Below, in pieces: positions 17,754 to 26,476 of a stretch of 64,000 bases of DNA. Every line of letters starts with the position of its first letter. Position 1 is the first letter of the stretch. Made by a program: the position numbers and the translations under genes. The notes below the pieces were generated by a model. It searched no databases. It was not told where the DNA came from and saw only the letters and a program-made list of their open reading frames with translations. The DNA is taken from the NCBI RefSeq assembly GCF_007971525.1, contig NZ_CP042437.1, positions 372,001-436,000 of the forward strand. Direction: 5' to 3'. This DNA comes from Mucilaginibacter ginsenosidivorax (GTDB lineage Bacteria; Bacteroidota; Bacteroidia; Sphingobacteriales; Sphingobacteriaceae).

Positions 17754-18704
17754 ATGTTTCATCACGTAAAAGATTTACAATTCAATGCGCGTGTATCGCG
17801 CCCTGACCCCCGGTTTGCTAACTTACTATTGGAGCAATTCGGCGGAGAAAATGGTGAGCTGGCGGCAGCTATGCAATATTTTACCCAGGCGTTCGGTGCA
17901 AAAGTGCCGCACCCCGACAAGTATGACATGTTAATGGATATTGCCACCGAAGAATTCAGCCATCTGGAAATTGTCGGCGCTACCATTCAAATGTTATTGA
18001 AAGGCGTCAACGGTGATTTGAAGGATGCCGCTGAGCAAAGCGAGATCATGGTCGCCATGAACGGCAAGGCCGAAAAGGAAAGCGTGATTCACGCAGCTCT
18101 TTCTGCCAACCCGCAGTTCCCGATCATTACCGGCGGCGGACCGACACCAAGAAATAGCCAGGGCGTACCGTGGTGCGCCTCTTATATCAACAGTAATGGT
18201 GACCTGACGGTTGACCTGCACAGTAACCTGGCATCAGAATCACGTGCCAAATTAGTCTACGAGCACTTAATGAAGTTCACCGATGACCCCTATATTCATG
18301 AAACCCTTTCTTTCCTGATGACCCGTGAAGTAACGCATTATAAAATGTTTGAAGCTGCATTAGACAGCATTCAGCCAAATTTCCCGCCGGGTGTTTTAGC
18401 TGCTGATCCAAGGTTTTTGCAAAACACTTACAACCTTTCGGACGGTACTGTCCGCGGGCCTTGGAACGAAGGCGAGATCAAAGGTGTGGGTAAAAGTTTT
18501 GTTTATATCGAGAACCCGATCCAGCAGGCTCGCGACACCGAAGGTCAGACCAAACTGCCGGAAGATTTCTCCAAAGAATTAAAAGCTAAAGAGAAAACTG
18601 ATAAGGAAATGAGTGCAGCTAAAAGTGCCGAAGTGAAGTTGTTTGAACCTAAAGGCGTGGCGCAATGGAGCACTTACAAAGATCAGCCGGATATTGAATC
18701 ATAA
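17754..18704 (+). CDS. Manganese catalase
   Basis: A 316-residue non-haem catalase that converts hydrogen peroxide to water and oxygen at a dimanganese site. Expected metal ligands are visible: Glu35 in GENGELAAAMQYF, the ExxH pair Glu67/His70 in IATEEFSHLEIV, and a later Glu and His in SFLMTREVTHYKMFEAAL. The family region YINSNGDLTVDLHSNLASE is intact. The C-terminus (about 270-316) is Lys/Glu-rich and ends KDQPDIES. No signal peptide, so it acts in the cytoplasm. It begins a plus-strand run with a lipoprotein and cinA, next to DUF892, as in the RpoS-controlled katN-yciGFE operon (established for Salmonella). Confidence 0.95.
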   Translation: MFHHVKDLQFNARVSRPDPRFANLLLEQFGGENGELAAAMQYFTQAFGAKVPHPDKYDMLMDIATEEFSHLEIVGATIQMLLKGVNGDLKDAAEQSEIMVAMNGKAEKESVIHAALSANPQFPIITGGGPTPRNSQGVPWCASYINSNGDLTVDLHSNLASESRAKLVYEHLMKFTDDPYIHETLSFLMTREVTHYKMFEAALDSIQPNFPPGVLAADPRFLQNTYNLSDGTVRGPWNEGEIKGVGKSFVYIENPIQQARDTEGQTKLPEDFSKELKAKEKTDKEMSAAKSAEVKLFEPKGVAQWSTYKDQPDIES

Positions 18705-18758
18705 TGAGCCAATGGCCGTGGGTAAATCTACGGTCCATTATAATAATTACCGACAACA

Positions 18759-19004
18759 ATGAAAAACATCTTAAAATTAACCGGGCTGGCACTCTGCCTT
18801 TTGTCTGCTTCGGCTTGTGACCAAAATGCCAGTCAGAAAACAATAAGGAACAGTAAAGACACCACAAGTGTTAACAAGGCTGGCGGTCCGCCTATCAGGG
18901 ATACCGCCACCATTACTAAAGACCGGAGAGATTCTGCTAAAAATTCAGGGAAAAGCAATGCCGGCAAAGGTAACGCAGACCCGTCGGGACGTATTAAAAA
19001 TTAA
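18759..19004 (+). CDS. Small lipoprotein of unknown function
   Basis: An 81-residue protein with a lipoprotein signal: Lys at 3 and 6, a hydrophobic stretch, and lipobox SASAC with Cys20. The mature part is highly polar, rich in Lys, Asp, Thr and Ser (for example KNSGKSNAGKGNADPSG), and probably disordered. It would sit in the inner or outer membrane facing the periplasm. It lies 54 bases after Mn-catalase on the same strand. No family is recognised. Confidence 0.65.
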   Translation: MKNILKLTGLALCLLSASACDQNASQKTIRNSKDTTSVNKAGGPPIRDTATITKDRRDSAKNSGKSNAGKGNADPSGRIKN

Positions 19005-19008
19005 TCAG

Positions 19009-19212
19009 ATGGATAATCCAAGTATGCCCAATGGGCAGCAACTAACTACGCCGGAAGGTAAGGGCTCCGTACTGGAAACCATCGGTGATCAAGTGGTCGT
19101 AAAATTAGATAGCGGCGCAATTACTACAGGGCGGCTTTCCTTTTTAGCCACTTTTATATTATGGAACAAAAGATCGCCGACTGCGCCAAACTGCGGGCGG
19201 AAAAAAATCTAA
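19009..19212 (+). CDS. Small unknown protein overlapping cinA
   Basis: A 67-residue frame starting MDNPSMPNGQQLTTPEGKGS, with VLETIGDQVVVKLDSGAITTG, a beta-hairpin-like segment reminiscent of short beta-barrel proteins. It begins four bases after the lipoprotein stop and overlaps the cinA start by 52 bases. The residues after about 45 look like out-of-frame cinA sequence, so the true gene may once have ended earlier. No function is proposed. Confidence 0.4.
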   Translation: MDNPSMPNGQQLTTPEGKGSVLETIGDQVVVKLDSGAITTGRLSFLATFILWNKRSPTAPNCGRKKI

Positions 19213-19631
19213 GCATTGCATTTGTGGAGAGTGCCACTGCTGGCTGGCTTTGCTCAGAGTTTGCTCTGACCGAACAATCCGGGCAGGTTCTGGAGGGCGG
19301 TATTACCTGTTATAATGCGGACCTCAAGAAAAGCCTGCTGGGCGTACCGCATGAATTGATCGAGAAATACACGCCCGAATCGCAGGAAGTGACCGATGAA
19401 CTGGCCCGGCGACTGGGCAAACTTATACCGGCAGATATCTTTGTTGCAGTAACCGGACTGACTACGCCCGGTGGCAGCGAGACTGCTGAAAAGCCTGTGG
19501 GCACGATGTTCGTTTCGGCCTTAATCAAAGGTCATTTATTTGCAAAACGTTATGAACTCAAAGGGAAATGCGAGGAGATCATTAAGCAGACGATTATCCA
19601 TGTGGCAGCGTTAGTGGTCAGCCACGTTTGA
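19161..19631 (+). CDS. CinA C-terminal-type amidohydrolase (NMN deamidase-like)
   Basis: A 156-residue protein containing only the CinA C-terminal domain, the part known from PncC to hydrolyse nicotinamide mononucleotide to nicotinate mononucleotide in NAD recycling. Signatures are FVESATAGWLCSEFA near residue 22 (the catalytic Ser region), EGGITCYNADLKKSLLGV, VAVTGLTTPGGS and GTMFVSA. The N-terminal MoaB-like domain of full CinA is absent, which is normal for PncC/YgaD forms. Its last 14 bases overlap the 3' end of the convergent DUF3891 gene. Confidence 0.88.
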   Translation: MEQKIADCAKLRAEKNLSIAFVESATAGWLCSEFALTEQSGQVLEGGITCYNADLKKSLLGVPHELIEKYTPESQEVTDELARRLGKLIPADIFVAVTGLTTPGGSETAEKPVGTMFVSALIKGHLFAKRYELKGKCEEIIKQTIIHVAALVVSHV

Positions 19632-20346
19632 ATGTCCAGCGTTTTTCGGTAACGGCCGCTTCCAGGAATGCCGACCGAAACGCTGCCGCATTTTTAAAGC
19701 GCAGCTGCGGGATAAGCCGCGTTTCAAAACATACCTCGAAACCGGAACTTTCAAAAGGCCAGGGCTCGACCGTCAAGGTATGATCTGCCGATTGGATGAG
19801 GCGGTGTTCTTTGTTATCCGGCCCCTTGCTGATCTCCACCGCCCGTGCTTCCGGCTGGTTCTCCTGCTGGCAAAGCAACAATGACAAAGCATCGCACCAT
19901 TCCAGTAAACGATAATCTCTTTCGGCTTCTGCCTGGGTCAGCCCTAATTCTTTTCGCCAGCGCTTTTGAAGATTTTTTTGTTCCTGCATGAATTTTCGGG
20001 CCGGGACATTGTGTATGCACTCCGTACCATAGACAAAATCCAGGTGCATGGAGCAAAGTAACGCGATGTAGCGGCTTTTGGATAAAGCGAAATCTATAGT
20101 TTGGGTACAGTGCCGCTGTTCAAAAACTTTCATTTTAAAATCTATGGGGCCGCCTTGCGGTGTGAGGAGGTTATCGCGTTCCAGTTCCACCTGTGCGTCA
20201 TCATGTTCGGCAATGGCCAGCAGCAGTTCTGTCCAGCGGTTAGACCTGATATAATGTTTCCACTGCTGCGCTATCTGCGCCGCCAGCAGGCCGTGCGCTC
20301 GCTGCGTGATTACTTCCCAGCCGCTTTCTGTATAATTGACAATCAT
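19618..20346 (-). CDS. DUF3891 family protein
   Basis: A 242-residue protein. The N-terminus MIVNYTESGWEVITQRAHGL and the following LLAAQIAQQWKH and LLLAIAEHDDAQVELER (an HD-like helix with paired acidic residues) are typical of DUF3891. Residue spacing recalls HD-domain proteins, but a catalytic role is unproven. Its start overlaps the stop of the upstream SDR by four bases (20343-20346), showing translational coupling, and its end overlaps convergent cinA. It is the last gene of the minus-strand operon that begins at 24353. Confidence 0.85.
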   Translation of the reverse strand: MIVNYTESGWEVITQRAHGLLAAQIAQQWKHYIRSNRWTELLLAIAEHDDAQVELERDNLLTPQGGPIDFKMKVFEQRHCTQTIDFALSKSRYIALLCSMHLDFVYGTECIHNVPARKFMQEQKNLQKRWRKELGLTQAEAERDYRLLEWCDALSLLLCQQENQPEARAVEISKGPDNKEHRLIQSADHTLTVEPWPFESSGFEVCFETRLIPQLRFKNAAAFRSAFLEAAVTEKRWTFKRG

Positions 20347-21323
20347 TTCCGCTTACTGACCAGATAAATGCCCAAAGCCAAACCGGTGATCAAAACGCCC
20401 GCGATATATTTGCGGTGTGCTTTTGGTTCGCCCGGCAAACCGAAACCGCCATGCGTGCTCATGCCATAATCTACGGTATTAAATACGTTCCCGTCGCTAA
20501 GCGCTATGGGGTCAGCCATATTCAGGTATTTATGCATAACAAAACCTGTCATTTTAGTCGTCAGTTCGGGAAAGATCGCATGCGATAACTTTAATAAAAG
20601 AGATACACTGCCGATATAAGTATTTGAACTTGGATCGGCCGCTGCTTTTACCATGGCATGCGCTAAGCGGACCGGATCGTAGACCGGGGGCGCTGGTTTA
20701 AGCACTTTACCAGTATAATTAGCGGCATGCTGGATACCCGGTGTATCCAGGAAGGCAGGGTACAGGTCACAGACATAAATATCCGGAAATGCGGACAGTT
20801 CCCCTTTCAGCGCTTCCGACCAGCCGCGCAAACCAAATTTGGCAGCCGTATAGCCGGCCCCGTAAGGCACCGGCAGGAACCCACCGATGGAAATATTATT
20901 AATAATGATGCCATGGCCCTGGGTTTTAAAAATGGGCAGCACGGCATGGGTGCCGTTCATATAGCCCAGGAGGTTGGTTCTGATGACCTGCTCATGGACC
21001 GCCATCGGCGTTTTATCGAAATCACCCGCGGCCAAAATGCCTGCATTGTTGACCCAGGCATCGAGCCGTCCCTGCCAGTCATTGGCCGCGTTGGCTAAGG
21101 CGATCATGGCTTTGCTGTCGCCGGTATCCGTAACTAACACAATGGCTTGCGCACCCAGTTCTTCGCATTCGCTTTTGACCTCATTTAAGGCAGCTTCATT
21201 ACGGGCGGCCAGTACGAGTTTGGTTCGGTATTTCGCGAATTCCAAGGCTGCCGCCCTTCCTGCACCGCTGGAGGCACCAGTAATAACGATGGTCTTGCCT
21301 TGTAAGTCCTGTAGATTGTTCAT
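20343..21323 (-). CDS. SDR oxidoreductase with C-terminal membrane anchor
   Basis: A 326-residue classical short-chain dehydrogenase. The nucleotide motif is GASSGAGRAAALEFA (about residues 16-30), followed by NNAG (about 92), a Ser strand (INNISIGG) and catalytic YTAAKFGLRGW. A hydrophobic helix near the end (AGVLITGLALGIYLV) followed by SKRK suggests a membrane tail with the enzyme on the cytoplasmic side. It lies six bases after GH130 and overlaps DUF3891. The substrate is unknown; the long C-terminal extension (about residues 250-326) is unusual for classical SDRs but common in Sphingobacteriaceae stress clusters. Confidence 0.88.
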   Translation of the reverse strand: MNNLQDLQGKTIVITGASSGAGRAAALEFAKYRTKLVLAARNEAALNEVKSECEELGAQAIVLVTDTGDSKAMIALANAANDWQGRLDAWVNNAGILAAGDFDKTPMAVHEQVIRTNLLGYMNGTHAVLPIFKTQGHGIIINNISIGGFLPVPYGAGYTAAKFGLRGWSEALKGELSAFPDIYVCDLYPAFLDTPGIQHAANYTGKVLKPAPPVYDPVRLAHAMVKAAADPSSNTYIGSVSLLLKLSHAIFPELTTKMTGFVMHKYLNMADPIALSDGNVFNTVDYGMSTHGGFGLPGEPKAHRKYIAGVLITGLALGIYLVSKRK

Positions 21324-21329
21324 GTTTCG

Positions 21330-22376
21330 TTAGCTTAATAGGGTGAGAATTTCTTGAATAGAAAAATGAGCGCCGCAAACGAATTCATCGGCTGCGCCAT
21401 AATAGATGGTCAATCGGTCACCGTCGACGACATGCCCGTTGGTGAAAACTACATAACCAAAGAAACCGCTGAGCTCATAAGCTTCGGTCGGAACCATGAT
21501 CGGGTCTTTGGTACGGCCGATCACTTCAGACGGGGCATCCAGGTCCATCAAAAAAGCGCCGAGGCAATACTGGTCTTCGGCATTGGCCCCATGGTAGATC
21601 TCCAGCCAGCCCTGTTCCGTACGGATGGGTGCTGCGCCGGCACCTACGCGGGCGCTATCCCACAGGCCGGGACGGGTTTTGATCAGGCACTGGTGATTTC
21701 CCCATTGGCGGGTGTCGGAAGATTCGGCCAGCCAGATATAATTGCCGCCGATCTCTTTGCTGCTTGGCCGGTGCAGGCAGTAATATTTATCATTCACCTT
21801 TTCCTCAAAAATAGCGCAGTCTTTATTATGCGGAGGCAGGATCATTCCGCCGCTTTCAAAATGCTGCCAGTCTTTAGTGGATTTCAAACCGACGCCCACC
21901 CCGCTGTCTGATACGGCAGTATAGGTCAGATAATAAATATCATCGATCTGTGTAACCCGGCAATCCTCGATGCCGAAGCGCTCCAGGTAACCCTTACCAA
22001 ACAGGGCGGCGTTTGTCTGTGGCTCCGAAAAATGGATACCGTCATCGCTGCACAACAAACGCAGGTGTGACACGGTGGTCAGGTAATCCAGTCCTTTATA
22101 ACTAATGACCCTGGCATCGGTGGCGATTAGGTCGGGATCGTTCAGCGGCACTTCGATGATTTCCGTATTTCCAGTGGCATTCAGCGCCGGGAAAAATATT
22201 ACGCCCTCTTTTTGGGCGACACCTTCGGCCACCCGGACCAATAACCAAATTTTTTTATTAAACCGGAAAACTCCGGGATTTAGGAGGCTGATAATTTGCA
22301 GACCTTCAGCACTGGGCCGAAGATCTTTGGGCAGCAGGAGCGGATTTTCAGGAAAACGTTTAGTGATATCGTTCAT
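21330..22376 (-). CDS. Glycoside hydrolase family 130-like phosphorylase
   Basis: A 348-residue five-bladed beta-propeller enzyme. Recognised blocks are NPGVFRFNKKIWLLVRVAEG, GIEDCRVTQIDDIYYLTYTA (the Asp in IEDCRV is the family's proton donor), DCAIFEEKVNDKYYCLHRP, and GAGAAPIRTEQGWLEIYHG, with the late histidine region GYVVFTNGHVV. GH130 enzymes phosphorolyse beta-mannosides, or hydrolyse them in some subgroups; the subgroup cannot be assigned here. There is no signal peptide, so the substrate is intracellular. Four bases overlap the membrane protein upstream (22373-22376). It may act on a compatible solute or storage mannan, by inference only. Confidence 0.85.
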   Translation of the reverse strand: MNDITKRFPENPLLLPKDLRPSAEGLQIISLLNPGVFRFNKKIWLLVRVAEGVAQKEGVIFFPALNATGNTEIIEVPLNDPDLIATDARVISYKGLDYLTTVSHLRLLCSDDGIHFSEPQTNAALFGKGYLERFGIEDCRVTQIDDIYYLTYTAVSDSGVGVGLKSTKDWQHFESGGMILPPHNKDCAIFEEKVNDKYYCLHRPSSKEIGGNYIWLAESSDTRQWGNHQCLIKTRPGLWDSARVGAGAAPIRTEQGWLEIYHGANAEDQYCLGAFLMDLDAPSEVIGRTKDPIMVPTEAYELSGFFGYVVFTNGHVVDGDRLTIYYGAADEFVCGAHFSIQEILTLLS

Positions 22377-22816
22377 TTTTTCCGGATGAGCTGGTAACCA
22401 ATCCTGGCAAACAGGGCGAAAATGACATGTGCCGGAACCAGTTGTAAATAGTATTTGTCAAAGTTAAGTTTAGGCGGCAAGGGATGCATTTTGAAAGTAG
22501 ACTTCCAGATAGCCACTGCTATCAGACCGCTAATACCGCCAAGGCAAAGGTTAGTTTTCCAGTCAGGTTTGATTTTACCCTCACGCCAAAGTTCAACGTA
22601 AACCAGCGAAAATAGCAAACCAACCCCATAATGGCCTAGCCAACCCAATGCCTGACTTTGTTTTTCATCTAATTTTGGAATCAGACGGCCGACCAGTTGC
22701 CCCAAGCGTTCGGGCTCACTAAAGTTTTCACCGTCTGCCAGCGATACGAGGTAGCTGAATAGCGTCATAAAGCTCGTCCCAGCAATGCCACTCACTAGTA
22801 TCTCTTTAGTTTTCAT
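22373..22816 (-). CDS. Four-helix membrane protein of unknown function
   Basis: A 147-residue integral membrane protein with hydrophobic helices at about residues 8-26, 60-77, 92-108 and 125-142 and a basic tail (IRKK). It has no enzymatic motif. It resembles in length and topology small membrane proteins of DUF1440/DUF2938 type, but I cannot confirm this. It overlaps the FAD-Rieske gene by 11 bases and GH130 by four, so it is co-translated with both. Confidence 0.75.
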   Translation of the reverse strand: MKTKEILVSGIAGTSFMTLFSYLVSLADGENFSEPERLGQLVGRLIPKLDEKQSQALGWLGHYGVGLLFSLVYVELWREGKIKPDWKTNLCLGGISGLIAVAIWKSTFKMHPLPPKLNFDKYYLQLVPAHVIFALFARIGYQLIRKK

Positions 22817-24353
22817 CGGGATTTATTTTCATAAGGTTCTTAGTCGCCGGCCCGGTTAAAACTTGTCCGTGAATATCATAACGCGCACCGTGACAAGGGC
22901 AATCCCAGCTTTTTTCTTGGCCATTCCAGTTAACTATACAGGCTGCATGGGTACATACAGGACTGAGCGCATGAATGGCACCAGCCTCGTCGCGGTAAGC
23001 CGCAATTTTTTTACCATCCACCTCGACAACTTTACCGGTGCCCGGCTGCAATCTTTTCAGCGAATCAGTTTCATGCGTACCTAAACGGTCCGCAATAAAA
23101 TGATAAGCTACATCCGCATTTTCTTTTACAAATTCGCTGAAGCTATCCACTGGTTTTATACGGCCAGGTGAAAAAAGCTCACTGAATTTATTAGGTTTCT
23201 TCAAGACGAGGTCACTTAAAATTTTCCCGGCTACGCTGCCCAGCATCATTCCATTGCCGTTGTAACCGGTCGCGCAGTATATACCTTCGGGAGCCATTGG
23301 CATCTGCCCGATATAAGGCAGTCCGTCGACAGGCACATAGTATTGCGACGACCAGCGGTATTTAGCAGAGGCTATGTTATAATATTTACAAACATATTTT
23401 TCAAGGTCTGCGAACGCTTTTTCCGGATCCCCATGACCGGTTTTATGATCATGACCACCCGCAAGCAATAGTTGTTGGCCATCAATGATGTGCGATCGAA
23501 CGTAGTGGTAAGGTTCCTGGCTGTCATAGATCAAGGCATCCGGATAATCGCCGCTTTTAAGTTTAAAGGCCATCACATAACTACGGTAGGGCGCGCACTC
23601 GAAATTAAAGACATTAATATTTGGCGGCAAATGCGTAGCGTAGATAACTGCTTTTGCCAGAATATTGCCCTCTGCTGATGCAGCCGTATGAATACCGCCT
23701 TTAGTTTCCACACCGGTGATCAGCGTTTCTTCAAGAATAACACCACCTTCAGCCACGAAAGTTTTTTGAAGTCCTTGCAGATATCTTAATGGGTGAAACT
23801 GTGCCTGGTCATCCCATTTCAATGCTTTTTCAAAGGGCACGGGTGTGGGTACTTCATTCGTATAGCTTACGGGTACGCCGACTTTCACCGCACCCTTGTA
23901 GATCTCGTCCAGTTGTTTGACTTCATCATCAGTTTCAGCGTAAAGAAAGCCTGTTTTGGATTCAAGGTCGCAAGCTATTTTAAGCGTTGCTGTCTGAGTC
24001 TTGATAAGATTCAGCCCTTCAGCGATAGCTTCCCTGAATAACTGAGCACCTTTTTCGCCAAAAGCGCTTTCTGCCTCCGGATAAGTGGTATCTGCAAAAG
24101 TATTGATATGTGCACTGGTGCCGCCAGTCGTACCGAAGCCCGGGGAATGCGCATCAGCGATAAGCACTTTTTTACCTGCCTGCTGGAGCAGCAGCCCTGT
24201 GCTCAGCCCGGTGATGCCGGCGCCAACAATCAAGGCATCATAGATTTGTCCGGCTGCTGTTTTCCCGGTTATATTTCTATTAATTATAGCTGCCTGCCAG
24301 GGGCTTTCCTGCGCTCCGTCGCGAGGGGTGATCGGTTGAGTTTTTGTTGCCAT
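22806..24353 (-). CDS. FAD-dependent oxidoreductase with C-terminal Rieske domain
   Basis: A 515-residue DAO-type flavoprotein fused to a Rieske cluster. The dinucleotide motif is VGAGITGLSTGLLL at about residues 42-55, with the DADSPG-like ribose-binding segment soon after (IADAHSPGFGTTGGTS). The mid-protein DHKTGHGDPEKAF and CATGYNGNGMMLGSVAG are typical. The Rieske motif near residues 465-490 is complete, CTHAAC ... CPCHG, binding a [2Fe-2S] cluster. Such proteins oxidise amines or related compounds and pass electrons onward; the donor here is unknown. It heads the minus-strand operon (FAD-Rieske, membrane protein, GH130, SDR, DUF3891). Confidence 0.92.
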   Translation of the reverse strand: MATKTQPITPRDGAQESPWQAAIINRNITGKTAAGQIYDALIVGAGITGLSTGLLLQQAGKKVLIADAHSPGFGTTGGTSAHINTFADTTYPEAESAFGEKGAQLFREAIAEGLNLIKTQTATLKIACDLESKTGFLYAETDDEVKQLDEIYKGAVKVGVPVSYTNEVPTPVPFEKALKWDDQAQFHPLRYLQGLQKTFVAEGGVILEETLITGVETKGGIHTAASAEGNILAKAVIYATHLPPNINVFNFECAPYRSYVMAFKLKSGDYPDALIYDSQEPYHYVRSHIIDGQQLLLAGGHDHKTGHGDPEKAFADLEKYVCKYYNIASAKYRWSSQYYVPVDGLPYIGQMPMAPEGIYCATGYNGNGMMLGSVAGKILSDLVLKKPNKFSELFSPGRIKPVDSFSEFVKENADVAYHFIADRLGTHETDSLKRLQPGTGKVVEVDGKKIAAYRDEAGAIHALSPVCTHAACIVNWNGQEKSWDCPCHGARYDIHGQVLTGPATKNLMKINPDEN

Positions 24354-24461
24354 AGACTAACTACAAAAAACGCGGGCACTGTGTTTGAAACTATCTTACA
24401 TATTATTAAACAAAAAAATTTACTTAAAGTTAATTATAGACATCAAAACTTAACTAAACTT
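24354..24461. promoter_or_regulatory. Divergent promoter region
   Basis: The 108-base gap between the FAD-Rieske gene (-) and the alcohol dehydrogenase gene (+) must hold the promoters of two long operons. It is AT-rich (ATTATTAAACAAAAAAATT) with GTGTTTGAAA at about 24379-24388 as a possible -33 element. No perfect -7 match was seen. Confidence 0.35.
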
Positions 24462-25670
24462 ATGAAAGCAGCAGTATTTCACAAACCCGGCGATATCCGT
24501 TATGATACCGTTGAAGACCCGCGACTGAAACAGGACACGGATGTGATCTTAAAAGTTACTTCCACCGCCATCTGCGGTTCAGATCTCCACATATTAAGTG
24601 GAGGTGTACCGCAACCCAAACCCATGGTGATGGGGCATGAATTTATGGGCATCGTTGAAGAAGTGGGCAAAGGCGTCAAAAATCTGAAAAAAGGTGATCG
24701 TGTGGTGGTTCCCTTTCCGATCTCCTGTGGACATTGTTTTTTCTGCCAGCACGATGCCTCGCCTGCCTGCGAAAATTCCAATTACAAACATTATGGCCCT
24801 GACGGCGACATCGCCGACCAAAAAGGTGCAGCCTTATTTGGTTACACCGACCTGTATGGAGGCTATTCCGGTGGCCAGGCTGAATATGTGCGTGTACCTT
24901 ATGCCGATATCAGTCCAAGAGTTGTGCCCGAGAACATGACAGATGAACAGGTCTTGTTTCTGACAGACATTTTCCCTACCGGCTGGTCAGCTATCGACTG
25001 GGCGCAATTAAAAGGCGGCGAGGTGGTGGCGATATTTGGTTCGGGCCCGGTGGGCCTGATGGCGCAGAAAGCTGCCTGGCTGAATGGCGCCAGCCGTGTA
25101 ATCGCTATTGATCCGCTCAACTACCGATTAGAAAAAGCTAAAGCGGTTAATAAAGTAGAAACCCTCAATCCGCATGAAGTAGACGTAGTGGAAGCTATCA
25201 GAGCCATGACCGGCGGCCGCGGCGCGGACGTATGCGTAGACGCTGTGGGATTCGAACCCGAACGTGACATCCTGGATAAAGCTAAAGCACTTTTCAATTT
25301 CGAAGTGGGCAGCATGAAGGTACTGGATATGGCATTCAAAGCCGTTCGCCGCATGGGTACGGTTTCTATTATGGGCGTTTATGGCTCAACTTATGATAAC
25401 TTCCCACTTCACCGAGTCTTTGATAAAGGCATTACCCTAAAAATGGGCCAGGCGCCGGTATTGAATTATATTGATCACCTGATCGAATTGGTAAAGACAG
25501 AAAAAGTGGTGCTCGACGATATCATTACCCACACATTACCCCTAAGCGAAGTAACCCATGGCTATGATATTTTCAATAAAAAAGAAGAAGACTGCGTGAA
25601 AGTGGTACTCAAACCTTGGGAACAGCGCAGGGAAACCGAAAATCAAGAACCTATAAAAATCGAAAACTAA
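24462..25670 (+). CDS. Zinc-dependent alcohol dehydrogenase
   Basis: A 402-residue medium-chain dehydrogenase. The catalytic-zinc site is shown by TAICGSDLHIL and GHEFMGIVEEVG, the structural-zinc site by the cysteines in CGHCFFCQHDASPAC, and the cofactor fold by FGSGPVGLMAQKAA. Its length and insertions resemble the glutathione-independent formaldehyde dehydrogenase-like group, but the substrate cannot be told from sequence. I chose the ATG at 24462 (MKAAVFHKPGDIRYDTVED); earlier in-frame codons run antisense through the divergent gene. The last base of its stop is the first base of the next start (TAATG), so the following SDR is coupled. It begins the plus-strand redox operon. Confidence 0.93.
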   Translation: MKAAVFHKPGDIRYDTVEDPRLKQDTDVILKVTSTAICGSDLHILSGGVPQPKPMVMGHEFMGIVEEVGKGVKNLKKGDRVVVPFPISCGHCFFCQHDASPACENSNYKHYGPDGDIADQKGAALFGYTDLYGGYSGGQAEYVRVPYADISPRVVPENMTDEQVLFLTDIFPTGWSAIDWAQLKGGEVVAIFGSGPVGLMAQKAAWLNGASRVIAIDPLNYRLEKAKAVNKVETLNPHEVDVVEAIRAMTGGRGADVCVDAVGFEPERDILDKAKALFNFEVGSMKVLDMAFKAVRRMGTVSIMGVYGSTYDNFPLHRVFDKGITLKMGQAPVLNYIDHLIELVKTEKVVLDDIITHTLPLSEVTHGYDIFNKKEEDCVKVVLKPWEQRRETENQEPIKIEN

Positions 25671-26476
25671 TGGAAAATCAAAAAACAGCTTTGATCACCG
25701 GCGGGACGAGCGGTATCGGCAAAGAACTTGCGAAACTATTTGCCAAAGATGAGTATAACTTAATTATTGTTGCCCGTGACCAGGCTGAACTGGATACCAC
25801 CGCTGCCGAACTGCGCAGCTCGGGCATCTCCGTGCAAACAATTGCCAAAGACCTGTCAGACATGGAACAGGCTAAAGTGCTGTGTAAGGAGATCACTACA
25901 CCTGTAGACGTGCTGGTTAACGATGCGGGCATGGGTGTTTACGGCCTATTCAAAGAGAATGATCTGGAACGCGAGTTGGGCATTATTCACCTGAATATAT
26001 GTGCCACGGTCATCCTGACCAAACATTTTGTTCAGCAGATGGCCGAACGCGGCGGAGGCAAGATTTTGAACCTGGGCTCTGTTGCCGGCAAGTTGCCTGG
26101 GCCCTGGCAGGCGGTTTACCATGCTACCAAGGCCTTTGTGCTGTCTTTTACCGCTGCGATCCGCGAAGAACTGAAAGATTCAGGTATCACTTTTACGGCG
26201 TTGATGCCGGGTGCTACCGATACCGATTTCTTTAATAAAGCAGGCATGCTGGACAGCAAGATAGCGCAGGATAAAGAAGCGCTGGCGGATGCTGCTGATG
26301 TGGCTATAGAAGGGTATGAAGCTTTAATGGCGGGTAAGGACCGGGTAATCGCCGGCTGGAAGAACAGCCTGGAGGTGCATGCTGCAAACCTGATGCCGGA
26401 TAGCAGTGTGGCGCACTCAATGTACGAACAGCAGAAACCAGTGGAACAGGAACAACAAAATCAATCCGGCAACTAA
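25670..26476 (+). CDS. Short-chain dehydrogenase
   Basis: A 268-residue SDR beginning MENQKTALITGGTSGIGKEL at the TAATG junction with the upstream alcohol dehydrogenase. Motifs are TGGTSGIG (residues 9-16), NDAG in place of the more usual NNAG (about 83-86), the Ser strand NLGSVAG, and YHATKAF (catalytic Tyr and Lys). The C-terminus (about 235-268) is Gln-rich (MYEQQKPVEQEQQNQSGN). It belongs to the DltE/YqjQ-like group of SDRs. A second TAATG couples it to the next gene. The substrate is unknown. Confidence 0.9.
   Translation: MENQKTALITGGTSGIGKELAKLFAKDEYNLIIVARDQAELDTTAAELRSSGISVQTIAKDLSDMEQAKVLCKEITTPVDVLVNDAGMGVYGLFKENDLERELGIIHLNICATVILTKHFVQQMAERGGGKILNLGSVAGKLPGPWQAVYHATKAFVLSFTAAIREELKDSGITFTALMPGATDTDFFNKAGMLDSKIAQDKEALADAADVAIEGYEALMAGKDRVIAGWKNSLEVHAANLMPDSSVAHSMYEQQKPVEQEQQNQSGN

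Noticed and set aside
24108..24461. N-terminal extension of the alcohol dehydrogenase frame
   Set aside because: The extension lies antisense within the FAD-Rieske gene; family alignment starts at 24462.
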